Below are positions 47,205 through 57,500 of a stretch of 64,000 bases of DNA, piece by piece. The notes beneath the pieces were generated by a model. The model was not told the origin of the DNA and ran no database searches. It saw only the letters and a program-made list of their open reading frames with translations. Origin of the DNA: Rhyzopertha dominica (Eukaryota; Arthropoda; Insecta; Coleoptera; Bostrichidae); the NCBI GenBank assembly GCA_025024175.1, contig QCXZ01000042.1, forward strand, positions 12,355,501 to 12,419,500. Direction: 5' to 3'. Each line of letters opens with the position of its first letter. Positions within the stretch are counted from its first letter, which is position 1. Position numbers and translations under genes: made by a program.

Positions 47205-47267
47205 AATGTATTTTGGGTTGCATTTTGAATTTGGTCAGGGTCATTATCATTCGTGAAACATCCTGTA
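47205..47267 (-). repeat. Right terminal inverted repeat of Tc1-like element
   Basis: The reverse complement begins tacaggatgtttcacgaatg. Partner of 45980-46042. Confidence 0.85.
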
Positions 47268-47269
47268 TA

Positions 47270-47756
47270 GTAATGGCGGGTCCTTTATTTATAAAAGCAT
47301 TAAAGAGATATTTTACGTTCAATCCACGGTTGATTCATGCCCATTTAAAAAAATCTGCATCTTTTATATGCAACTAATCATGAACTCTTAATTTTTGGAT
47401 ATAGATGTAAATGTGCTTCCGTGGGCAGTTTCTTTTCATAGTTTTTCGTCAGTTTTCTTTCCTACATCTAAAATAGACCACATGTATAGGGTGGAGAGGA
47501 TAAGTGGTGTTCAGTTCGCAGCCGTCATGTTCGAGTGCGAACTTAGATGACATCCTATTATGGCTTTAGCCTCTTCTTAACGTTAAAGAAGCGGAAGCAA
47601 TAGATTTACAAACCATCAGTCTTCAAAGAAAAACCACCCAGAATTTGTTTGGTTATATCGGCCATTTTTGGTCCAAGTATTCCAAAGCTTCCTGATTTGT
47701 AAATCACATAGACAGGGGCTAAATTATGTCAGTTACAACTTGGACGAATATTTAGA
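47270..47756. other. No gene recognised
   Basis: Mixed DNA between two transposase relics. It may include further decayed sequence of the relic at 47757-47900, but no motif is readable. Confidence 0.35.
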
Positions 47757-47900
47757 ATAATTATGGATGTTATTTGAGAAAAAATTGCTAATATTCTGTG
47801 GAATATATAGCGTCGTGTTATGCAGAATTTCAACGGTCGGCTTCAAAAGTGTATGGAGAGAAGAGAAGGCCATTTAGCAGGCATAACTTTTAAGATGCAC
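47757..47900 (+). pseudogene. Transposase C-terminal scrap
   Basis: Plus strand with two stops: IMDVI, EKIANILWNI, RRVMQNFNGRLQKCMERREG and HLAGI. This resembles the C-terminal ending of insect IS630/Tc1-like transposases (V--NF--RL-KCIE--GGHL). It is not from the 46-kb element, whose own C-terminus differs. Upstream domains are not recognisable. Confidence 0.55.
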
Positions 47901-50230
47901 ACAATTATCTTGTTATTGCTATACTTTGTCTTAAATTTATATAGTTACTTTCGAAAATACATCGTTTTCAAAACTTCCTACCTTCATGGTCCAGCACCAC
48001 CCATGGAATCGGAAGCTGTTTCCCATCTGGACCCCTTAACTATATCAGACAGAAGCTGCAACTGGTTAACACTAACAACTCCACTGTTAATGAGCAACTC
48101 ACACTCTAATGTCCAAGGGAACACCAAAATGAGAATTTAGTGTTACAAGAATCGAGTATCAGTTCCTCAATCAGTAAATAAATCCTCGCTGATTTTTAGC
48201 CGACCGTTCGGCTCTAAATCCACAGTTTCTCGCAAATTCCCCGCTTCCCCATAAAACAGTTTTGAGATTATTGCTTCATCCACATTCATCGCGTTAAGCC
48301 TCGACTAATATGCTCCCCGGGCACTCGTCCGTTATACGACCCGGCTTTAAATTCGTGGGTAATGTTGCAAAATTATGGCGGCGACGCCGGCAGTGCACCG
48401 CGCCAAAATTTGTGTGTCTGCTGCGACCGTGCAGTCGTTCGTGGATTACGCCTTGCAGATCTAGACAAATTGATCCTGCATGAGGCGATTCGTTTTGTTT
48501 TGGGCTATGGCCTCGCGATTTTCTTGGATATAGCGGGACATGCCGTGGATTTGGAAGTATTCGGAGTAGCGGAGGATTTGCAGATTTCTTTATCGTCTGG
48601 GGCGTGGTGGTTTCTTTGTTTTGCGCTCGTGGGACGTGATTAGTCTCTTTAGAAGTTAACGGCTGTTAAGCTTCGACTTTTTAAAAGGATCTAGTTGCTG
48701 ATGAGAGTGGCTGCTAGAGATTTTGTTCATCAAAATGCTTTTGTCGTCTTTGTGGACAATTTTAATGCTGTAATACTGACATTTAAATTTTATCTTTTGT
48801 AAATTTGGTAAATGATTTTTGTTTTTTAGAATGAAGTATTTATTTAAACATTGTCTGATGAGCAAGTAGGAAGCAAAATTTTTATTGAAAGATGACACTC
48901 AACGATGATTTTATCTTCTTGAATGACGTCAAATAAAGAAACCTAGATACGATTTAGAGAACCTAAATGAGCTTAAATAGGGAACTTGTCTTTGTTAAAT
49001 ATCGGCTGGTAAAGAAAGTGACAGATATGTCATAAAAACCAAATAAATAAGTTCGGAAGACCGAAGAAGATTGGGTTAATAACATTAATTGGATGCTAGT
49101 TTTTATATTAAAGATTGAAGGTCATAGAATTGAAGACAAGCTTGGTTTTGGTTGAATGATTTGGAAAACGATAAATAAAAACTACTGGTAAAACAAACGT
49201 TGCTCAGTGCAAAAAATACGATGGAAAACAACTAGATAAAGGGTGGAAAGGAAAATAGTTATTTTTGTTACCACCTCGGTTACCACTAACTTCCTATTTC
49301 CATAATTTTTAAAGGAAATCAAAGTGAAATAATGTTAATCCAAAACAATTATATTTTAATTTTTAAGTAAAATTTGTAGATCTGTGGAAACAACTAATCA
49401 AAGTGTTTTTAAAGTTAGGGAAGCAGTTCTATAAAAGCTTATTAGTTTCGATCATCTAAGCCATTTCTAAGATCCATCCAGATTTTAAGAATTTAATAAT
49501 TTAGCTTATAACACCTACCTTAATCTAAATACAACCACAGTAAGACGCACACAAACTAAAATGAGAACGTGAAGATTTCGTCAATACCTATCAGCCTAAT
49601 AAAGAATGTAGCTATTTTCTGGATACAGTTATAAACATCTGGCAATACCCAATTTGATCACAGGGATAAAATCGTATCTGCAACAATCCGTTTAAATCTT
49701 TAGATCATTTTCATTAGGGTTTTGTAGCATTTCTTCTGTCTTTCAATAAATTCATACGTATTACTAATTATTTACGTTATGCAGAAGAATAGCGTTGTTT
49801 ATGAAAAATAGATGGTTGTCATAATTTATGTGAAAGCCAAATTTTAGTTTTGAAGAGTATGTTAGATTCATATGGACACTAGTGTATATAGATAATGATC
49901 AGTTTGTGTTGGGTTCCTGTAAATTTATAGGTTATTCTATTACTACATTGTTTCTTTTTTCAAAGTAAGTTCTATATTGAAGGGTAAATTATTGAGCTGC
50001 GTTATATTGGCCGCCTTGAACAATCACTGTAATATTGCTGGCAGTACGGGTTCGAATAATGGGGAACTCTAACTTAGTTTTCTTTATTTACCCAGTAGTA
50101 CTGAAATACAGTAAAAGGATAACACTTCGCTACAACCACTTTTAAGCTCTCTAAGCAGACTACGAATTATGCTCGAATATTTCAGAGCCATCCATCTGTT
50201 TAGTAAGGAAGCTTCAAAAACATATGGGTA
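47901..50230. other. No gene; GC-richer island at 48180-48650
   Basis: The island contains a 93-codon plus-strand frame (48362-48643) without motif or signal I recognise. The rest is AT-rich. Confidence 0.4.
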
Positions 50231-50232
50231 TA

Positions 50233-50455
50233 CGAGCCCAAACAACTATAGGTTCGGACACTTGATATTTTTCAGATTAAATAATTTTTACGATATGTAA
50301 AACATATTTTTCAAATTGATATTAATATCTTCAAATACAACTATATACATGCTTACTCTGCGGAAAATGCATGAGTAGAAAAACATATTATGTTTAAGAA
50401 ATTAGTGCTTATTCAACACTATAACAAATTCGTTGTCAACTAAATCTTCGGACAC
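50233..50455 (+). repeat. Long left inverted repeat of Tc1-like transposon
   Basis: About 223 bp, starting cgagcccaaacaactatagg. It matches the reverse complement of 51666-51868 with scattered differences and small indels. ttcggacact occurs both near its outer end (50253-50262) and at its inner end (50447-50456). This is the inverted-repeat/direct-repeat layout in which a transposase binds twice per end. TA at 50231-50232 lies outside. Confidence 0.85.
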
Positions 50456-50576
50456 TAAAGTTATTCATGAGATATTTTAATCAGGGCGGCTATGAAAACA
50501 AAACATAATATTGGAAATTAATGCGACACCGCTTCTGTCAGTTTTGCAGTTAATTTTGTTATGTGCATAATAAATA

Positions 50577-51660
50577 ATGGCTCGAGGAAAAGCGTTGAGT
50601 ATTGAGTTGCGTAATCTTATTGTAAAATTGCGTCTAGATGGTAAGAGTGGGCGAAAAATCGCAAAAGATCTCGATTTACCTGTGTCAAGTGTTGCTGACA
50701 TTATCAAAAAATATTCACCAAGTGGTTCTGTTGCAATTGGAAAAAGCACTGGACGAAAACAGATAATTAATGACAGAGATGTTCGAGTTTTAATTAGCAT
50801 CGCAAAGGAAAATCGCCGGAGTAGTCTACGAGATTTAAATGCAATATGGTCAGAAAGAATAAAGAAAAGAGCTTCTACAGAGACTACTCGTAAATACCTC
50901 AGAAAGCGGGGCTATAAATTTTATAAAGTAAGTTTAAGAGGTAAGTCTCTTGTACTCAAAAAGTAAAATTATATTAATTATTCAACAGGCAAAAGAAAAA
51001 CCACTGCTGACTATCCGCCAGAAACAAAATGGACTAAAATGGGCAAAACAAAGACAAAATTATGAACAAAGACAATGGAACAGCATCATTTTTAGTGATG
51101 AGTCAAAATTTGATGTATGCGTCGGTGATATGCGAAAGAGAGTGATTCGTAACAAATCTCAAACTTACCACAAAGACTGTTTAAAACGGACTGTTAAGTT
51201 TCCTGCTAGTGTTATGATCTGGGGATGTATGTGTTCGAAAGGTGTTGGATCTTTGCATTTTATAGATGGTACTGTGAACGCCCAAAAATACATTGATATA
51301 TTGAGAACCAATTTACTCCCATCAGTAGAAATTTTAGTTGATGATGGCGAATGGACTTTTCAACAGGACGGCGCATCTTCGCATACCGCGAAAATTACAA
51401 AACAATGGTTTCAAGACAACTCTATTAACGTTCTGGACTGGCCCTCCAGTAGCCCGGATCTTAATTCTATAGATAATCTTTGGGCCATAATGAAAAGAAA
51501 GCTAAGAAAGGATCCCCAAAGAAATATTGAAGGTTTGAAACAAAAAATTTCGAAAATCTGGGAATCTATAACTGCAGAGGACTGTCAAAATCTGTTAAAT
51601 ACAATGTCTGACCGAATAAAGGCAGTAATTAAAGCCAAATGGGATGTAACTCAATGTTAA
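50577..51660 (+). CDS. Tc1-like transposase, two exons (50577-50927, 50989-51660)
   Basis: 340 residues after splicing, a normal Tc1 length. Residues 1-60 hold the first helix-turn-helix (LRLDGKSGRKIAKDLDLPVS), followed by a basic GR-rich linker and the second HTH up to about 115. The catalytic domain follows: first Asp at about 154 in IIFSDESKF, second at 244 in FQQDGASSHTA, third position at 279 in SPDLNSIDNLW. The last two are 34 residues apart. The third residue is Asp, where most Tc1 transposases have Glu (IENLW), so the triad reads DD34D. Exon 1 ends ...RGYKFYK and exon 2 begins AKEKPLLT, restoring the usual Tc1 reading across the junction. The ATG at 50577 is the first in frame and gives the expected N-terminus. 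A nuclease that cuts and rejoins its own inverted repeats; activity is unknown. Confidence 0.9.
50928..50988 (+). other. 61-bp intron in Tc1-like transposase
   Basis: Starts gtaagttt and ends ttattcaacag, a strong donor and acceptor, with AT-rich sequence between. Its length is not a multiple of three and it contains stops in all useful frames, yet its removal joins two open frames in phase at a family-consistent position. A second gtaagt at 50941 would give the wrong phase. A frameshifting insertion would mimic this only by coincidence. Confidence 0.8.
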
Positions 51661-51665
51661 GGTGG

Positions 51666-51868
51666 TCTGTCCAAAGATTTAGTTGACAACGAATTTGTTA
51701 TAGTGTTGAATAAGCACTAATTTATTAAACATAATATGTTTTTCTACTCATGTATTTTCCAAAGAGTAAACCTGTATATAGTTGTATTTGATGATAGTAA
51801 TATAAATTTGAAAAATATACTTACTCTCAAAAATATGAAGTGTCCGAACCTATAGTTGTTTGGGCTTG
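51666..51868 (-). repeat. Long right inverted repeat of Tc1-like transposon
   Basis: The reverse complement begins caagcccaaacaactatagg and has the outer repeat ttcggacact at 51839-51848. The inner one has diverged (ctttggacag, 51667-51676). Confidence 0.85.
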
Positions 51869-51870
51869 TA

Positions 51871-53495
51871 GGTATAGGTTTGTAGGATCAGTCATTAAAC
51901 ATTTTGACAGTGAAGAATAAGACGTATTCGTGTAAGAGACTATTTTTCTCATGAGTATTTCGACAAGTTTAGTGTAGTCTTAGTTAGGCAGCCCTGTAAA
52001 ATTTCCTTAGGCGCAACACCTTCAATTTTTAGTTTGATCTTTAGTCGGTGTAATACTTGCATTGTTCTGTCGTGACACTTTGTTGTTTTGGATCACGTTG
52101 TGTCCTTGATACGTTTAATAATTTATTCTAGTGTAGCATCTGCACTAAAGTTCGTTTTTTTCCTTTAGAATCGGTGGATAGAATATTTAAAACCGTTGTC
52201 CAGTACTGATGGTGTACACTTTTTGTGTACTAAATCTCTCCAATAGTAAAAACTGCAGTCAATATTACAAGGCTTTTATCCCATTTTCCACTTCATTTAT
52301 AAGGGAAAGGCGCTGACGTCAGCATTATTTTTCAATGAGACTTATTTTAATGAGGTCTATGCAATTTCAAGTCTAGCACTTAAGCAAAGTGACACTTCTA
52401 AAATATATTACTGCTTTATTCATCTGGCAGACCTCTAAGCCTTTAATTTGTAAGAAAACAATATAATGCTGTCGAATGTTTTTTTACAATAAATATTTAT
52501 AGATACGACACATTTGTTCAAATTCCTTAATATTGTACACGTTGCTCTCTCCCTGGAAACACTACAGAGTCAAATCTCTTCAACAATTTTCTCGATCAAC
52601 ATGAATCCTTCGAACGTCTCGCGCTCTGCCACAGCCTGACCGCGATTTCCTACCTGATTTCCTCGGAGGATACCGCGCCAAAGAAGCTCATTATTGCCAT
52701 CTCACAGACCGCCTCCAATATACCGTCAGGGGACCGACTTTAACAGGATTAGCGACCGGTTGAGTCATGCGGTACACGCATGCCGGTATTGTCCGCGTGA
52801 GTTAATTACAAAGGGGACGCGGCGGAGCGAGCGGGGGTGCTAAAACCAAATTGCCTTGTTAAGGTCCTTAAAGTGGCCGGGTTAGTAATTAACGATACTG
52901 TTCTCCGAGGGGTTCAACGGACCGATGGAGGAAGAGTGCCGTCTGGATACATCCAACGGTTATGCCACTGGAAAGGGTTGCAGAGGACAGAGCGTGGAAC
53001 AGATGGTGGAAGTGGAGATGAGACCGTGGCGGACAGGAAATAAAACACAAGTAACAGTCATCGAGTTTCAGTGGTTTTTATGGAACGGCATTTGTCATGT
53101 TCCTGGGAATGAATGAATGCCATTGGCTTCATTTAAAACAGAATGCAAGTGATGACGACGAGAGGGTCATGTTAAAATTCCTGCACACAAAACTATAGTT
53201 CGCAAATGAAACGTACATGAAAATACATTTGTCTTCGGTATTTGTCTATTGCTTGTTTGTCCGTGGGGTCTGCTTCCATTATTGTAGCCACAATAGCAGC
53301 AAAAGTGCTGTCGGTAGCGATATGAGGTCTACCACTTCTGTGGTTGTCTTTAACGCTAGTCCAAAGCTCTGGAACGCTTACTCCATCAAGTTACTGTTGA
53401 ACTAAAGTATCAAGCAACGATCTATGAGACTGACTTATACAGAGGGTTTTACAGCTTCATGGTCGGCCGTCGTATCACATCACATATCACATAAC
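51871..53495. other. No gene; GC-richer island at 52540-53050
   Basis: The island is CpG-rich with overlapping plus-strand frames (52837-53043 and 52925-53116) in different phases and no known motif. The remainder is AT-rich. Confidence 0.4.
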
Positions 53496-54525
53496 AAAAA
53501 CAAACTAACCTAGGCATATAAATTACTGCGAAAGTAACAAAATTTTCCTCAATTGCTTTCGGAATTCGCGTAACGAAAGCATTTTCAGATTTCCAGGCAG
53601 ACTGTTGTAAATAATTACACAGTTATACGAAAATGACCTGCGAAACAAGGTAGTACGATATCTAGGAACTAATAGTGAAGATAGGTTCCTTACATTAACA
53701 TTTATGTCATCAGATCTAAAGTGAAACTTGCCTCGAATGTATGTAGGTGAGGAGGTTACCAATATATTAAAGAAAAACGTTGACAAACTATACCTATAAT
53801 TATCATCTACTGAGCCAACCCAGTGCCACTATTCTTTGGGACACTCTTTCATCACGGGGTATGCGATAAGCGAACCTACAACAGCTATTCTGGATTTTCT
53901 GTAATCTTAACTTAGTTATTTTATCCACACATGAGTAAAACACAATGAAACCGTCATTAAGAATGGGCAACACTAACGATTCACAAAGTTTCTTACGCAT
54001 TCTGAAATCTATTAAACATCCGTTGCAATACAGAAGTTTCAAAGCTAGATAAGCCTTTCTTACTACGCCGGCAATATGTTGTTTAAAACGAAGATCGCTT
54101 TCAAATATTAAACTTAAGTTTCTTACGCTGTTAACAACAGTCAATGGTTGATTATTATTATTAATTTTAAACGAGTTGGCAGGATATCGCAGTGTTTGTA
54201 TGATTGAAAGAAAATTGTAACTGCGAGTTTGGGAGGTCTGCAGTGTATATCAAAAAAAGTAATGGGCCCAGTACTGAGCCTTGCGGCACACCCGAAGTAA
54301 TGGAACGGGTTTCAGATATATTATCACCGAAAACTACAATTTGGGATCGACTGCGAAGATATGAGTTAAAAAACCCCACAGCCACATCATCGAATCCATA
54401 ATAGCGTAATTTAGCACATAGCAAGCAATGGTATCAAATGCCTTGGAGAAGTCGAGCAGATGAATCTTTGAGATTTGACAGCTGTAGAATAGCATTGGAC
54501 TAAGGATTGTCAAAAGCATTCCAGA
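53496..54525 (-). pseudogene. Jockey-like retrotransposon pol relic
   Basis: In minus-strand order: LLDFSKAFDTIACYVL (first catalytic Asp, intact), a frameshift, LRYYGFDDVAVGFFNSYLRS, ITSGVPQGSVLGPLLFLIYT, then FNHTNTAI where YADDT-- is expected, so the catalytic pair is destroyed. A deletion removes the palm helix, and 54144-53803 resumes with VNSVRNLSLIFESDLRFKQH, then LPILNDGFIVFYS and SCCRFAYRIPRDERVS. 53786-53523 is the C-terminal tail (RYRTTLFRRSFSY, IYNSLPGNLK). The 3' end runs into a tatgtga-type simple repeat at about 53475-53500, probably the element tail. Dead copy. Confidence 0.85.
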
Positions 54526-57500
54526 TATCATAAAAATAAATCGCTTTAGCTCATTTTGATATATAATAAATATAGTAGATGCTAATAATGTTACCTTAGG
54601 AGCAGTACTTTACAACTTGGAATTATTAGATGTGTATATTTATCAATCGACATGCAGAATTATCGAAATTCGTAATATAATTATTATTAGTGCCGGAATA
54701 TTTATCTAAAAAAGAATTAGAAAAACGAATATGTCTCCAGAGAAAAGATTACGCAATATCGAGAACTTAGATGTGTACTTGGACTAAAACTGAAAAAGCT
54801 ATACTTAAGCATACATTTCGATAGAATTAACCACATCGCGAGGTTGGAAGAGATTGATCGTTAGCTGGCGCCCAAGGTACGTAAACAGGTAGAGCACAAA
54901 ATAATGACCGCATTTGCGCCCACGCTCACCCCCCCCCCTCGCTCCACGGGGGCCGCTGAATTTTTCAAACAGAAGAACGAACACCGTTTTGATCGATCAC
55001 GAGCAACAAAGCCCGTTATAATGGTGGGCTTCGTGCCTCGGGCAAGATTGCCTGGTTTGCCGGATAATCGGTGGAGATTGTGAAGGAAAAATTGATTTTG
55101 ATAGAACAAAACAGTGTTGACGTCCGCAAAAGTGAACCTAACTTGCCAAAAAGGTGGGTAGGTCTCACACAGCTTTTAAATTTTGAAGAGATCTTCTGAA
55201 AATTTTACTTGGCATGCATTATCGTTCGATAAATTTGGGGTTTGATCTATGAAATGGCAAATCTATTGAAAAATTCTATATTTTTTCCTCCTCGCTACTT
55301 CCATATAGACATTAACTAATCTTCTTGGGCAATAAAATTGTTGTAAGGGCTATCAGTGTAATATTCATTTACTATATTATGTCGTAGCAATGCATACAAA
55401 TAGTTTACAACTTATAGTCATCACGATTGTATGGATTTAGACTAGATTTCAGATCGATGTTGAAACTGTATATGTTTTACTTTAGCAGCTGGAATGTTTG
55501 GGTTTCCATGTTTCTAATAAATCTGTATAACAGATTTAAACTAGATTATTTAGTGATGCTCTACAGGGTCATATTCAGTGCCTTGTATTTATTTGATTTA
55601 TAAATATCACTACCAGTTAAGGAAATGAATGAAAATAACGCACTTGCATAAAAAGCTGACGATCTTCACCAAGATACTTAAATGCCTATATTCCAAGTAT
55701 TACTTGCTCACTGTATGATCTTTAATAGAGAAAATACTATTCTTCAATTGTTTAATTGTTTTTTTAGTTCATTTCCACTATATTTAAGAAGCCTGGGTCT
55801 GGGCTCTTTCTGTTTTTGGTTCCTTGTTATGTCGTTGCAATCTCATCTGTATTTATGGTGTATTCAGTTCTACTATTATTTATTCTGTCATAATGCTCTG
55901 CTAGATATTTCACCCAGGTGATCTTTCCAATGTGATTGCCCTCGATGAATTCATTTACATCTTTCCTAATACCTGATTTAATCATAAAAAATGAAAAGGA
56001 AATCGAGGAGATTAATACAGAGATTTAAACCACATGACCATCAAGAGGGAAAGAAACAAAGCTGTGCAGACGTTGAAGACAAAGACTAAAATACGGCTGT
56101 TTTACAGACAACAAGTTTCCCTTAAGAGTTTTGACCTTTACTTGTTAGAAAAGTTTACGATGGTGGCTGGGAAGCCCAGAGTAAAGAACTGTGATGTGGG
56201 ATTTAACAAAAAATTCGAAAGTTTATCCAAATAAGTACGACCAAAGTTTCTGTCTTAAATATGGCTTTTATGTCCTTGCATATCACGTTATCTCAGAATC
56301 GAACCTCTGGTTCAGTATTACCCCACAGACTGCAAACCCTGAAATTTCAGGCAATAGTCGTGCTCGAGTAGAAATAATAGGTACCTTCTTCGGATTCCGC
56401 CTACACCGGTCACGTAAGGCGCTGCACCAGTAATTACTCCACTGATAAATCGCTGGAACGCAAGAGCGCACCTTCTACATGGTATATCGAATTAGGCTTC
56501 GCAAAAGCACGAATTCCATTGTGCAAAACCGTCCGCTGTTCATGCAGCAACTAGGACGAACAATGCCAGCTTCAAGATTGCCTGTTCAAAGAGATTCTTA
56601 TTCGAAAGTTGGTTATTTCGATCATATCGCACAGTACATTGCATTGTCAATAATACAGAATGTAAAAGTGTAACAGTCATGGGTAGAATTTAGCCTTAAC
56701 TCCTAGGATTTACAAAAGCTTACGCACTGCGGTCAAATGCGTCTATGCTCATCATATTGAGATCAGATAAAGTCAACGTATTCACTAAATGATAAGATAC
56801 ATTGATGTTTGTTCTTAATCTCTGAACACTTGTATAACAAGCAAAATATAATAGTGTTTAGAGTTGCTCACATACTCTGTTTCTGTATAACTATAAGATA
56901 GTGTTTTAAAACATAAACAAAGTCACTTCGTAAGGGCTTCTCAAAATTCTGCTGTCACTAAGCTTCAGAAGATGTTTGTGGTGATTGTTGATGATGAAAC
57001 TTACTTCAAACGGCAAAAAACCAAACAGCCAGATCGACGAATACATTTGCTAACTTAATTTCACTTGTTTATGTGTGCGGGTTGACAGGATCGATGGACA
57101 TATTGACGACTAAATGAACACCGTTATCTACACAACATATTTTCAGTTACACTGAAGATTATGATGGACAAAAAACAGCTCCTGGTACCACAAAGATTCA
57201 GTGAACTGACTACATTGTCTTGGGATGGAAGAAAAACTATATGGACCAACTAAAAACTAACACTAACTCAACTCTGCTGAGATCCTAAACAAACGTAACA
57301 TACCCAGCAATACGTACATGCCATTAGCTGTTAACTCAACGAAGCTAGATTCACGTAATTTATTTAGAGGGACAAAGCCTCAGAGACGTTGTTAATGATA
57401 CAGCTCCGAAATATGTCTGGATGCAGGCACTAATTATAAACCAGACACATGACATGTGACTAGCTGGTGCGTCTTCGTTTTGGTGACAGAACATGTGAGG

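Larger units (their letters stand above)
45980..47267 (-). mobile_element. IS630/Tc1-like DNA transposon (1,288 bp)
   Basis: Bounded by terminal inverted repeats of about 62 bp with TA at 45978-45979 and 47268-47269. It encodes a frameshifted transposase on the minus strand. Relatives occur in this window at 30.6-31.7, 41.5 and 47.8 kb. The termini (cagg-tgt-tcacg) resemble those of the 30.6-kb element, so the two may be distant members of one group. Confidence 0.85.
50233..51868 (+). mobile_element. Tc1-like transposon, apparently intact (1,636 bp)
   Basis: Flanked by TA (50231-50232 and 51869-51870), with long inverted repeats carrying paired direct repeats and one transposase gene between them. 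It is the best-preserved element in the window: no stop codon interrupts the gene once a short intron is removed. Confidence 0.9.

Noticed and set aside
56955..57030. VIVDDETYFKR resembling a transposase first-Asp box
   Set aside because: No HTH upstream and no second or third catalytic box downstream; could be chance.
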